NCBI GenBank assembly: GCA_033980235.1
Contig: CM067059.1
Location: 11,966,100 to 12,030,099 of the forward strand
Source of the DNA: Diadema setosum
Lineage: Eukaryota > Echinodermata > Echinoidea > Diadematoida > Diadematidae
DNA length: 64,000 nt
Reading direction: 5' to 3'
The stretch's first letter is position 1, and the number at the start of each line of letters is the position of its first letter. The position numbers and the translations under genes are program-made. Of this stretch, positions 54,065-64,000 are shown in pieces. A model generated the notes under the pieces. The model had not been told where the DNA came from and ran no database searches. It worked only from the letters and a program-made list of their open reading frames with translations.

Positions 54065-55825
54065 TTAAAGTAGAGAAATAGGTCTATAATTACTTATATC
54101 AAAACTGTCTCCTTTTTTGAATAAAGGACACACCTTAGCAATTTTCATACAATCAGGAAAAACACCATGTATTATGGATTTATTAAAAATATGAGAAAGT
54201 GGATCAGCAATAGAAAATATGATTCCCTTTATGATAAAATTACTTATATCATCATAACCGGCACTTCGTTTATCATTCATTGCAGTAACAATGTCTATTA
54301 TTTCATATTTCGTAGTTGGAGCTAAGAAAATAGAACTGGGATTGGATTGACCTAAAAATTTTGCAAAATGCGTATCGGACTGCGGTACTTCTTTTGCCAG
54401 ATTCTCTCCAATCATTGAAAAATAAGAATTAAAAATATTTGCTATATCACCAGGATCTTCAACAATTTTATTATCAAATCTTATTTTTGTAATATTATAT
54501 TTCTTTTTTGATATATTCATGGCCTGCTTTAATATCTTCCATGTATTCTTCACGTCATGTTTATATTTTTCTATCTGAATGGTATAATATTTCCGCTTTT
54601 CAGATCGTATGACCTTAATCAAAATATTCTTATATGATGTATATTTATTTTTTGACTCCTCAGTTTTTTTCATTTTGAATCTATAATACAACCTATTTTT
54701 CCTGTTAATTGAACGGAGGAGAGATTTCGAAATCCATGGAAGTTTAGGTGTTGTTTTATAATTTACTGACTTATCTTTTAATTTAGGAATATAATCATCT
54801 AAATGCTTATTGATTATCTCCATAAAATTATCAAATGATACATTAACATCATCAGTATCACAAACACTTGACCAATCAACCCTATCTAAACAAGCATCAA
54901 GACTAGCTAAATTTTCTGGTGTGGCTCTACGTCTAAATGAAGGAAAATAAGACTTATTAACCGAATGTTTAAGATCACAGCATGTTACAATTGGAAAGTG
55001 ATCGGTCATATCGGACAAAATTATAGAAGAACTCAAAACTTGTAAAGAATTAGTAAAAATATTATCAAGGAGGGTGGCAGAATGATTTGTAACACGTGTA
55101 GGTTTGGAAATTAATGGCAAAAAAGAGGATGACAAAAATAATTCAAGAAATTCTTGTGACGTATTATCATCACTCTTAATCAAATCAATATTAAAGTCAC
55201 CCATTATATAAATGCATTTATTAACAAAACGAGGGCTTTTTAATAAATTTGTAATACTATCTAAGAAATCTTTAGAACTGGAATTTGGGGGTCTATAAAC
55301 AACACCAACTATAATATTTTTACTTTGAGGGATGGAAATTTCAACAAACAAAGACTCTATTATATCATTCATTATATTTAAATCATCACAAGTATCAAAA
55401 TCAAATTCATTAGATAAATAAATCGCAACCCCGCCGCCGGTCCTATTCACTCTATTATTTACAATCAAATCATAACCATTCAATGCATACGGTAAATTAA
55501 TATCAGATGATAACCATGTTTCTGTTAAACCTATTACAGATATTTGTTGTTTATTTTGATTATCTAACAATACCTGTAATTCATCAAAATGCTTATTCAT
55601 ACTCCTAATATTCAAATGTACTATAGAAAATATACTTTCTAAAAAATCTTTCACAAAATCTTTAAATTGATCAACCGTAACATACTTGGAGGAGATTAAA
55701 GTGGAATCATGTTCAAAGTCAAATCCATTAAACAAATCATTAGAAGAAAAATTAACATTATTGGCAACGAGGTTTTCAAAAAGTGCGGAAGAACGTGAAT
55801 TGATCTGACTTCTTGATTCTGTCAT
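54065..55825 (-). pseudogene. CR1-like LINE endonuclease and linker (586-codon open frame)
   Basis: An APE-type endonuclease: LNIRSM (residues 71-76), catalytic TETW (101-104), GGGVAIY (about 130), VVYRPPN (about 175), MGDFNID (208-214) and SDMTDHFP (271-278). A lysine-rich linker (WISKSLLRSINRKNRLYYRF; RKYYTIQIEKYKHDVKNTWK) and the RT entry (KSAGYDDIS-type, YRPISLL) follow, up to the stop. This nuclease nicks the target DNA to prime reverse transcription. The first codon lies inside the target duplication, so the native N-terminus is lost. Older copies at 6987, 9378, 11100, 35044, 43116 and 47429 align with it, making it the window's reference copy. Confidence 0.88.
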
Positions 55826-55827
55826 TC

Positions 55828-56785
55828 CCTCACAGACATGGTGTCCCTCAGGGGTCTGTGGTTGGTCCTTTACTATTTATTCTATACACAGCCCCTCTGT
55901 CTTCGGTAATCAACTCTCATGAAGATATTCTACATGTTATGTATGCCGACGATACTCAAATTTATATAATCATACAACCAAATACTCAAGTCGAAGCACT
56001 CTGCAAACTCAGTAGATGTGTTGAGGATATTAAGCAATGGTCATGTGATAATTATTTGAAATTGAATTGTGTTAAATCAGAATTTTTATATGTTCATTCT
56101 CAGTTTAGGCGAGGAGGTTCTCTCACTGAATTTTCCCACGAAGACAGTACTATACCCACCTCTCAGTCCGTCAGAGATCTCGGAGTTATTGTAGATAAGC
56201 ACCTTAATTTTCAACAACACATTAAGAATCTCATGTCGTTCTGCTGCTTGGGGTATCTGTAAAATTGGTAAAATCCGTTAGTTATTGGATCAGTCTTCCA
56301 CTGAACGTCTCATTCACGCATTTGTTTCTTCCCACCTTGACTACTGCAATTCCCTTCTTGTTAGTCTCCCTACTTCTAGTATTGCACCACTTCAAAGAAT
56401 TCAAAACACAGCTGCTAGGCTTGTAAACCTTACAAAAAGATCTGACCACATTACTCCTGTTCTCCAATCCCTCCACTGGCTTCCCATACATCAACGTATC
56501 ACCTTCAAAATCCTCCTTATCGTTTACAAGATATGTAATAATCTTGCTCCATCTTACCTCAAAGACTTAATTTCTTTCTGCTCCTCCACTTCAACCCGTT
56601 CTCTTCGTTCTTCCTCCACTCTCTAACTATCACATGGCCCCCGCACCTGCACCCGCTATGGTGATAGGGCCTTTTCTGTTATTTCCCCGTCTCTCTGGAA
56701 TAAACTTCCTCTTCATATTCGTAATGGTGATAACGTTGATAAGTTCAAGTCATCGTTGAAAACTTATCTGTTTACCCAACTTTAA
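55828..56785 (+). pseudogene. L2-like reverse transcriptase, part 2 (palm B to C-terminus)
   Basis: Continues as PHRHGVPQGSVVGPLLFILY (motif B), VMYADDTQIYI (catalytic YADD), the thumb SVRDLGVIVDKHLNFQQHIK, then a one-base shift and a stop near 56235-56280. It resumes with LLDQSSTERLIHAFVSSHLD, PLQRIQNTAARLVN, LHWLPIHQRITFKILLIVYK and, after a further stop at about 56624, CTRYGDRAFSVISPSLWNKL to KTYLFTQL (stop 56783-56785). This is the standard CR1/L2 C-terminus. Confidence 0.85.
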
Positions 56786-56946
56786 TTATGTTGTTTTGCT
56801 GCTGCATGCTATATCATAATACGTATATTTACATAATGCTGTATTTTATTCTAATGTCATACTTCTTTCTTTTTTTTTTCCCGGATCGATGCGCTTAGAA
56901 ACGTCAGTATTAAGCGCTATATAAATGTTATTCATTATCATTATCA

Positions 56947-58385
56947 TATCTATGGATGGATTATCGATGGATGTTTTGATATTACTGTCGATGATAATTT
57001 ATAACACCCGTCTTTTCCAACGCCTGTAGATACAGTATGACTTATCTGTGAATGTCATGTAGTTAGGTAGCGATATGCATAATGTTGAGTAAACTTGATT
57101 TTCTCCTGTCAAATTATTATTTCCCATTGCTAAAAATATTGCTGAATGTTGAAATCATCTTGTTTTGCAAAATATAAAACCTCTACAATGAAATGGTGCA
57201 TTTGCAAGTTCATACAGCTCTATCCGAAGAACCTGATGCCATTATTAAACCGATGACTGAATAAGGTTGTTTTTTTTGTTCATCCTTTTCTTTCTTTCTT
57301 TCTTTTTCTTTGGTGTTCCTCGCTGATAGTGTGTTTTTTTTTTCTGTGTGCACGTTTATCTTTTAAATTTATTGGCACATTTTCTAACATTTTTAATTTC
57401 ATATATTTCATGTCCAATGTAATTGCAAAATGTTAGTAGACAAAACACAAAACCAATTTAAAAAAAATATATGTTCAAGTATACTAAGAATTGAAATACA
57501 ACAAGTGTTTCACTTTATTACAAATATAAAATCAAGATTGAATGGAAATGGAATCGACTGCTTAAAAGCAGAGCTTATAGTTTGCAGTCTCATCGCAGTT
57601 TAGATGGATGCAGGAAATGTAACAGCCATGATGTTATGGATTATCCTTCGCGTTTCATGCATTAGATCATAACATTTTACTAAATAGGCTGGCGCCTCTT
57701 GGTGTCTAGGGCTATTAAAACACTAGAATGATTTCTATCGTATATTTAATTGCTGAACCATCCGAAATGCTTGTCGTCGTTAGAACGTACATGTATAACT
57801 TTATATTTAGTGTAACGCAATTCGCTTGTTGTTACACGAATCGATATACTATATTGAAGCTGCAACAAAAACATGCAAGGCATGGCACATGATTAAAGGC
57901 TGGTTTCTTTCTTTTTTTTCCGACAGCTATACATAAACTTTATTTTCAGACAGCAAGTTTGAATGTTACGTGTGGAATTGAATGGATGGTTGCTTTCAAG
58001 AGGAAACAAATTCCTTATTTTTTTCCTGCTGACATTATCTGCATTAACCATTAACCTTCAACAATCGACATCAAGTCTTGATGAACAAACATGTTTCTAA
58101 CTGTTTTTTCAGGGTTTTGTTTTTTCGGCATCTTATTTCTGATAGAGTATACGTCGGGTTATTCTATGAATATAAACGTGACAGGCCGGGTCAAAATCGA
58201 TTTTAATAAAATGGAATATTCCCAAAGTCGGAACACATGAAAATTTTACAATAAGTGAACAAGATATACATTACATGTCATTCTGTGATTGGGAGATTGG
58301 ACATCTTTTGTCATTCTTTATCGAATGGTTGAAGAAAAATCTCAAAGTACCGTAGCCTGTTATAAACCTGATAAATTGGTTACAA
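56947..58385. other. No gene seen
   Basis: AT-rich DNA with T-runs and a TTTC repeat near 57289-57310. No coding domain or repeat with ends was recognised. Confidence 0.45.
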
Positions 58386-58640
58386 TTTTTCCAAAGGTTC
58401 GTTTATCCGAAAATGAAAATGTTAGTTATTCCGAAGGTTCATTAATCCACAATTGTAATAAGGTTCAGAAGATTCGTTCATCCGAAAAAAAAAAAGAAGA
58501 TATAAGGTTCGTTATTCTGAAAGTTCATTAGTATGCACATTGTTTTCATTTTCGAATTAACGAGCCTTATTTCATTATCGGATTAGCGAACCTTTGAAGT
58601 AAGGAACCTTATTACATTTACGTATTAACGAACCATTGAA
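58386..58640. repeat. GGTTCGTT / AACGAACC foldback repeat
   Basis: The left half has repeated GGTTCGTTTATCCGAA- and GGTTCGTTATTCTGAA-type phrases. The right half (58555-58640) has complementary AACGAGCC, AGCGAACC and AACGAACC phrases. Related phrases occur at about 58898-58926 and 19440-19555. It behaves like a degenerate palindromic repeat; no protein. Confidence 0.6.
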
Positions 58641-59324
58641 ATAACGCCACAAAAAAAAAAAAATGAATGCTTTGCAGATAAGAGATATTATTCATTCTGT
58701 GTTGGGGTAAGTTCAATTTAGAGTGCCAATCACTCCAACATTATTTTGTTTGTGTAAATGATAACGAGAGAAATGTAAGAAAAACGAGATTATGGCTGAA
58801 GATTATGAGTTGTACTATGTTGACATTGAGACAATAAAATAGTCCATGGTGTGATCAAAAAAAAAAAAATCTAGGTATAGGAAATTCGTGTGTTTCGGAA
58901 TGACGAGCCTTCGAAATTACGAACCTGTCATGTTCTTCCTGTTTGTGTGTTTGTTTGAATTCATGAAATATTTATAATTGAATGAACAGTTTTTTAGGTT
59001 AGCCGTAAATCAAGGTCACTTCCTGTCTGGCTGCTGCCTCCCGTAGTATTGTTCCTGTGTGCCCTGGACATATTTTTTGTACATTTCATCCTATTCCACT
59101 GTTTTATTGTTACATGTACCTGGTTTGTTTGCTGATTCTCTCAGGGTACTGCACTTTCACGATGGGACAATTGTGATAAGCTGCCGTAGATGGCAGCAAT
59201 GCTATTTTGTCCTTTCAGTTCAGTACACATCAATAACTATGTCGTATGCAATTGCATTGCCAAAGGTATTGGCATTCATTTTTATCGTCTGAGGTATTTC
59301 CCTGATACATTTTGATAATATTAT

Positions 59325-60114
59325 ATCATGCTTCACTTATTTCTCATATCAATTATTGTAATGGTGCCTGGTCTAATAATGGAAATGATTTTTGTATGGG
59401 AAAAAAAAATGTATTTTTATTACAGAGAAAAGTTATTTGAATGATTTCCAAATCTATCTTATAATGCCCACAGTTTAGCTGTTATTTTGCATTTGAAGAT
59501 TTTAGATATATTTGATAAGAATAGATATGTTATTTATATGTTTACCATACTCCCGATATTATGTACAGGCTATCCGTTACATTTTGAATGTTGATCTGAA
59601 CACTCGTTTGTTCGTAACCGCTTTCCAGTAGAATTGTATATTATGAATTTGTTTCTTTCTTCATCATTATTGTTTCATTCATTTTCATGTACATGCGTGT
59701 GTAATAATTTTTGTACTTCATAACTTACTTTTCCTACTGCGCCTTGAGCACATTAGTAATGTGGAATTGGTGCATCATAACTACCCTGTATTATGATTAT
59801 GATCATGATTATGCTTATGCTTATGATTATGATTATGATTATGATTATGATTATGATTATCTGCTTTCTAGGGGTCAGCGATTCACAAGGATTATTGCTC
59901 TTCCCTGTCGACCCTCCATTCACATTTTTTTTTTTTTTTTGCGTCGGCTGTGTTCTTGTTTTTATTCTTATTCTTTGTGTATGTGTCTGCATTTCTCTTT
60001 ATAATGTCATATTTATAATCTCCATTTTAGTTGCTTTCATTGTATGATGTATTGTTTGTTTGTTTGTTTGTTTTTTTTATTTTTGTTGAATGGAAATAAA
60101 CTTGAACTTGAATT
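59325..60114 (+). pseudogene. LINE C-terminal fragment and 3' end
   Basis: The translation near 59328 (ISHINYCNGAWSNNG, FLLQRKVI-stop-MISKS, YNAHS, LKILDIFDKNRYVIYMF) matches the region after the RT thumb in CR1-like elements (pattern YLNYG.LAWG....LLLLQKR). The reading is soon lost to stops. A 3' UTR follows, with a TTATGA microsatellite (59791-59860). It ends GGAAATAAACTTGAACTTG at about 60093-60112, typical of a LINE 3' terminus. Plus strand, heavily 5'-truncated. Confidence 0.6.
59791..59860. repeat. (TTATGA)n microsatellite
   Basis: About eleven hexamer units with a few variants (TCATGA, TTATGC). It gives rise to Asp/Tyr-rich spurious frames. Confidence 0.9.
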
Positions 60115-60899
60115 GCTATTTCATTTCTGCATTCCGTTTAACTCCCCCCCCCCCCCCCCCCCTCTCTCTGAAATAGGTCTGACGTACACATACACACACA
60201 CTGCAATACACAGGTATCTATTTTGAGACTGCAAAACACTCAAGGCTTGCAGATACCAGTTGTTCACTGGGTCGCAAAAATATAGGCATTAAAGGGCATA
60301 AAGGCATTGGGGCATAGACGGCATAATGTTGATGCCTCAAACAATACACTTTGTATTTGAATCATATGGGCCTAAAGGGTATCGGAGTATTATTTCTAGG
60401 CCTACGTATTGAATCGAAGTCGATTTGTTTTTTAAAATTGTGTACATGTTTCAGCGAATTTAAATGTCCGCAATTTAGCCTGCTGGCTAGCTTGGATGAT
60501 TTCAATCAAATTCATTTCATAAGGTGAGTGTAAATCCGTGTTTTAAGCTACGGTGTCTCGGGCGTCCAAACACCTACAGTCCCATGTATGGTATACAGAT
60601 AATAAGTGTGAGGCTGTACTGATAACTATTTTGAAAAGGCAGTGAAAAGAATAAAAGACAGGAGTAGATTATTCCTTAAAAGGGAGTGTAGCATCTGTAT
60701 ACGAGATCTGTCGCAGTTCAGTAAAAGAGGTGGCTTGATGGGAACATGAACAATTTCGAACATACTTGAATAAAGTTATGACAATTTGACTGCCTCGAGG
60801 TCATCCATTTTGTTGTCCTTCGGGAATCTACAAAATTCTAATAATATTACATGATATCGTCCCTACAACGTAGAGTTCCGCTTTGGAACAACGAAAGAA
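60115..60899. other. No gene seen; poly-C run
   Basis: Nineteen C residues at 60144-60162, followed by a TCTCTCTG patch and a short CA-repeat. The rest is unremarkable. Confidence 0.5.
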
Positions 60900-61350
60900 A
60901 TGCCAGGAATATATCATTTTGGCAATTTCCTCACTTTGTGAGCGGGGATGTAGTGCCATCACTATATACCCTTTAATGATTTAGTTAGATTCGTCGTAAA
61001 TTTGGAGAGAATTCCACAAACGAGTCATTTTTCATGAAAATTACACATTCCATGGACTTGATATTGTGCTCTTTCGTTGCGCTAGGAAAGCGAAAGGCAT
61101 GTTGAATTTTCTTTATGATTATTTTCTTTATATTATAGTCTATACACATGATGTCATAAACTCAAGCATAGTCTCCTTCAATATCCACTGGTTCCGACGC
61201 CAAAACTTTTAAAAAACCATAACTTTTGCATCGATTATTGTCCAATTTTCCTCAAACTGTCACTGATGTGCTCTACTAATGTTGCTGCTTTCACTCAATC
61301 CATGTTGCTCTTTGGGTACAGTTTCCTTAAAAATAAAGAGTTGAGAAAAC
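60900..61350. repeat. Dispersed repeat family R3, copy 2
   Basis: Same order of phrases as 50750-51250 (GAATTCCACA, TTTTTCATGAAAA, AGTCTCCTT, ATTTTCCTCAAAC with TCACTGATGTG, GTTTCCTT) with many substitutions. An older divergence than the R1 pair. Confidence 0.65.
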
Positions 61351-62961
61351 AGAAATTTGACGTTCTGCAAGCTGACTTGTACCTGATCGTATCAATGTGA
61401 AGAGTTTGATAGCAAAAAAAAAAAAAAAAAAGGTTAACTCTATTTTTGTTAATGTGAGATATTTAAGATTGTAAAGCTGCCAAAAATACAGAAAATAATA
61501 AAGAACTCATAACTTCAGAAATACTTGTAGTGTAACTAGTGAATGAGGTCACTGAAAACGTTTTATTTCGCTATTAACCTTTTTTTTTTCATATCTGATG
61601 AAGGATTTACTGTAAATGTTTATAATTGATGCTTTACCCGTTTTGCGATCGCATTTTTCATCCGATTGGAGTTCTGGTCATGATATTACCAGGGTATTTG
61701 TTCGATCTTGCTCAAAATAATGTTAATTAATTTACTTTGAAGTCTCTCTACATGCAGGGAGTACAAATTCCTTCATGTGTTTGTATTTCTTTAAGCCGCA
61801 TGCAGAAAAGATAATAGCGTGCTTTAGACCTGCCACGCGAACGATAAAACGACGCTGTCAGACAGAAATTGGTGTTCTGCACATGCGAGGGGGAGCTATT
61901 TCCATTGTTCAACCCGCGGGAGGCTGCGTCGCCTTAGGGCTCGCGTCGCAAATCTAAAGATCGCTATTGTGAGGGAAAACGAAACCATGGTATTTGTATA
62001 TGAAATCTCTGCGTTGCCCAGATGCGGAAGTATATCAACTGTAAATTTAAGTCAGAAAATTTAAAAAATATATATATATATATATGCCAGAAAAAAGTAA
62101 TGAGCTTTGATGAGGATGAATTGCTTTGTAAAATTTGTGTCTTATTCAAAGGCCGGACATCGTTTTCTTCAATGTTAAAACAGGACCAAATTTTCTTCTG
62201 TTTTGATAAACAAACGCCGGCAAGTTTTAAGGAGTGGAACCAAAGTGTACCCCTTTTAATGACTCTTTTAAAAAGTTTCAGGAAATATGGATCATTATAC
62301 TTTATTAGTTGATAGATAGAAACACAAAAATACATCTAGGACCGATGTGATACAAGATGTTTCACTTGAGCACGAAACAAGCCACATTTAGCGTCCTTGA
62401 TTTGCTGAATGTTTTTATCTTTCGGTACGAGATAATATCATTCTCTACATGTGTTAGGCTAAGACACGCACAGCTGCAGCGACGTGAAAAAAAAAATCGT
62501 TGGAGCGCCATCTTTTGGCTGAAACTTCTTAAGTTCCTCAAATCATGGGTGAGTTTATACTGGTGAATCATACATCAACATTCATAAGGTGTGGGTAGAA
62601 GTCATTCATGGAAATTACACCCCCCCCCCCCCCCTCAATATGGCATATGAGTGTTATGATATGGTGCTCTAAACGAATCTATTTTTTTTTTTTGGGGGGG
62701 GGGGGTCAATACCAATGCATATAATATTGTAATCTATTTCTTTATTCATGTTTTATTTATGTATTCATTAATCATTCATTATGACTGGATATGAATTGAA
62801 TTTGTGGCTGTATTTTGGCTTTTCGTACCTAAATGCAGCGCGCATTCCAAGTTTGCTCCACCAGAGCAACTTGAAACTTGCCTTCCTTTCTTGTCTTCAG
62901 CAAAGTCCTATCTTTATCAACCCTTTTGTGACATCGCACTTTATATTAGCAAGCAATTTTC
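61351..62961. other. No gene seen; TA, A, C and G runs
   Basis: An A-run near 61414-61431, (TA)n at about 62068-62086, a C-run at about 62619-62634 and a T-run followed by a G-run at about 62682-62705. The opposing frames at 61964-62335 and 62022-62312 show no domain. Confidence 0.45.
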
Positions 62962-63093
62962 TTTTTCTTTTCTTCTTCTTCTTCTTCTTCTTCTTCTTCT
63001 TCTTCTTCTTCTTCTTCTTCTTCTTTTTCTTCTTCTCCTTCTTCTTCTTCTTCTTCTTCTCCTTCTTCTGCTTCTTCTTCTTCTTCTTTTTAG
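62962..63093. repeat. (TTC)n microsatellite
   Basis: About 130 bp of TTC repeat with a few TTTTC, CTC and CTG variants. No adjoining LINE 3' sequence (GTCTGCCTCC) is present, so unlike 24887-24951 it is not visibly a retrotransposon tail. Confidence 0.95.
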
Positions 63094-64000
63094 CTAATCT
63101 GGGGCGACTCAAATGATGTCAGTGAAGATGGATTCAGGCTAATATTAGATACAATTCTGGCTGCAAAGAAACAAGAAACATTGATTCCACAGGGAATGTT
63201 ATTCATTACCATGACTATTTCGAGAATATAAATTTCCTCTCTCTTTGATGTTAAAACAGTATCTTATTATGCCTAAGTGAACATTTTGTATTCCAATTCA
63301 CTCCAGTTTGTCCTAGGTTGTCTCGGTGAATATCGCAGCGCAACAATTAAGCTTCTGTAGATTTAAAAAAAAAATGAGAAATTACTCAAGCCTATCAATT
63401 TTGAGACCAATAACAAATGAAATAATGATAAGATTGTATAATGAATAGATAAATGGATGGATAAATAGATAAGTATATACGTTTAAAATCGCTTAAAAGG
63501 TTGATAAAGGAATAAATTGAGCAATAATGTCTAATGCTGGTTATATTATTACAAAAAAAGAATTACACCAATCGTACATCAAACAATTTTCTATGGGAAG
63601 TAGTATTGAGGGTATTAACTCTATACGTGTATATATGTCTACTTTTTTTCTCGAAATTATCTTCTTAAAGGATCTAGAAGGACTCCAATACGATATACCT
63701 CGAATGATGCATCAACGGGAGAGATCTTTGTACGTTGCTTTGTACGAAAACAGAAAAATCAGAGAAGTAGATCAAGAAACATTCGGGGGGGGGGGGGATC
63801 AGACACACAGAGAGAGTTATGTGTAGTGGGTAAATACAAATTGGCAATTCTGTGGGATCGTAGGTGCTGAGCAGTTCTACCATTCTGCTTGTACACAAAA
63901 ATTCATCAATAATGTCCTTTTTTCTCGAGTATTTGGGCGCGGAAAGAACTTATCCGCTGAGGAGGACATGCAAGAACATTACTCTTACTATAAAACCAAG
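63094..64000. other. No gene seen
   Basis: AT-rich DNA with a degenerate GATAAATG repeat near 63446-63472 and a G-run at about 63786-63797. The overlapping frames at 63527-63826 and 63674-63898 on opposite strands have no recognisable domain. Confidence 0.45.

Larger units (their letters stand above)
52184..55820 (-). mobile_element. Nearly full-length CR1-like LINE inserted in the L2-like LINE
   Basis: A 3.64-kb minus-strand insertion, bounded by a 7-bp duplication GTCATTC at 52177-52183 and 55821-55827. Removing it and one copy of the duplication restores the host reading GTLSQSFPHRHGVPQGSVVG. The element has endonuclease, linker, reverse transcriptase, a 3' UTR (52805-52230) and an AATGAAATGAAAT tail at its 3' end. 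Its 5' end is cut a few residues before the first recognisable leader. One stop and one frameshift break the coding region. Confidence 0.9.
51932..56946 (+). mobile_element. L2-like LINE, 5'-truncated, split by an antisense LINE
   Basis: Plus-strand element whose reverse transcriptase is found in two parts (51935-52183 and 55828-56785). Its 3' end reads GCGCTATATAAATGTTATT and then a CATTAT repeat tail (to about 56946), the pattern of L2-type elements. The 52184-55820 insert belongs to another LINE family on the minus strand. The 5' truncation lies just before the RT motif FHSTE. Confidence 0.85.

Noticed and set aside
59711..60047. Tyr/Asp- and Met/Ile-rich frames
   Set aside because: They are produced by the TTATGA microsatellite inside a LINE 3' UTR.
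62022..62312. 96-codon frame opposite a 123-codon frame
   Set aside because: Neither strand shows a recognisable domain. Mutual overlap of open frames in AT-rich DNA is expected by chance.
62781..63116. Frames of 97-111 codons rich in Phe/Leu or Lys
   Set aside because: They are translations of the (TTC)n microsatellite and have no other support.

Overview
The window looks like accessory DNA from an animal nuclear genome, most likely a marine invertebrate and possibly an echinoderm or another non-vertebrate deuterostome. It is AT-rich, has no operons or bacterial gene packing, and is crowded with several families of non-LTR (LINE) retrotransposons, short terminal-inverted-repeat (TIR) elements, a tRNA-like Pol III unit, microsatellites and long homopolymer runs. 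The species assignment is an inference; nothing in the sequence fixes it.

Only one well-supported cellular gene is visible: a galactose-3-O-sulfotransferase-like coding exon at 49383-50618 (+), with an intact PAPS-binding signature and a good splice acceptor. A second cellular-type sequence, a broken SAP / SWIM zinc-finger reading frame at 25007-25588 (+), is a pseudogene or old duplicate. A THAP zinc-finger half-domain at about 39208-39330 (-) lies inside a 1-kb TIR element.

Layout. 0-6 kb: dispersed palindromic repeats and unremarkable AT-rich DNA. 6.26-11.1 kb: a three-copy tandem duplication carrying the 5' region of a LINE; the middle copy holds two extra TIR elements whose empty sites are preserved in the first copy. 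11.1-12.5 kb: a decayed antisense LINE. 12.87-15.02 kb: a 2.15-kb array of about 470-bp units, two and a half direct then two inverted, punctuated by GTTTAAGCGCGCTG hairpins. 15.0-16.25 kb: a 1.2-kb dispersed repeat with a second copy at 26.6-27.8 kb. 16.5-18 kb: an intron-like segment bounded by a 24-bp direct repeat. 21-22.65 kb: a LINE reverse transcriptase with an open frame. 28.6-29.9 kb: nested TIR elements. 29.9-34.7 kb: a second LINE, partly duplicated and interrupted by Harbinger-like elements. 35-48.6 kb: LINE fragments, TIR elements, and two repeats very rich in transcription-factor motifs (TGAGTCA and AGGTCA). 49.4-50.6 kb: the sulfotransferase. 51.9-56.9 kb: an L2-like LINE split by a nearly full-length antisense LINE. 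57-64 kb: low-complexity DNA and another LINE 3' end.

The LINE proteins would supply an APE-type endonuclease and reverse transcriptase for target-primed reverse transcription. Almost all copies are truncated, frameshifted or interrupted. The short TIR elements carry no transposase of their own that I can recognise. I found no convincing undescribed enzymatic system. The most unusual structures are the palindromic array, the intron-like insertion, the THAP-bearing TIR element, and the two motif-dense repeats.
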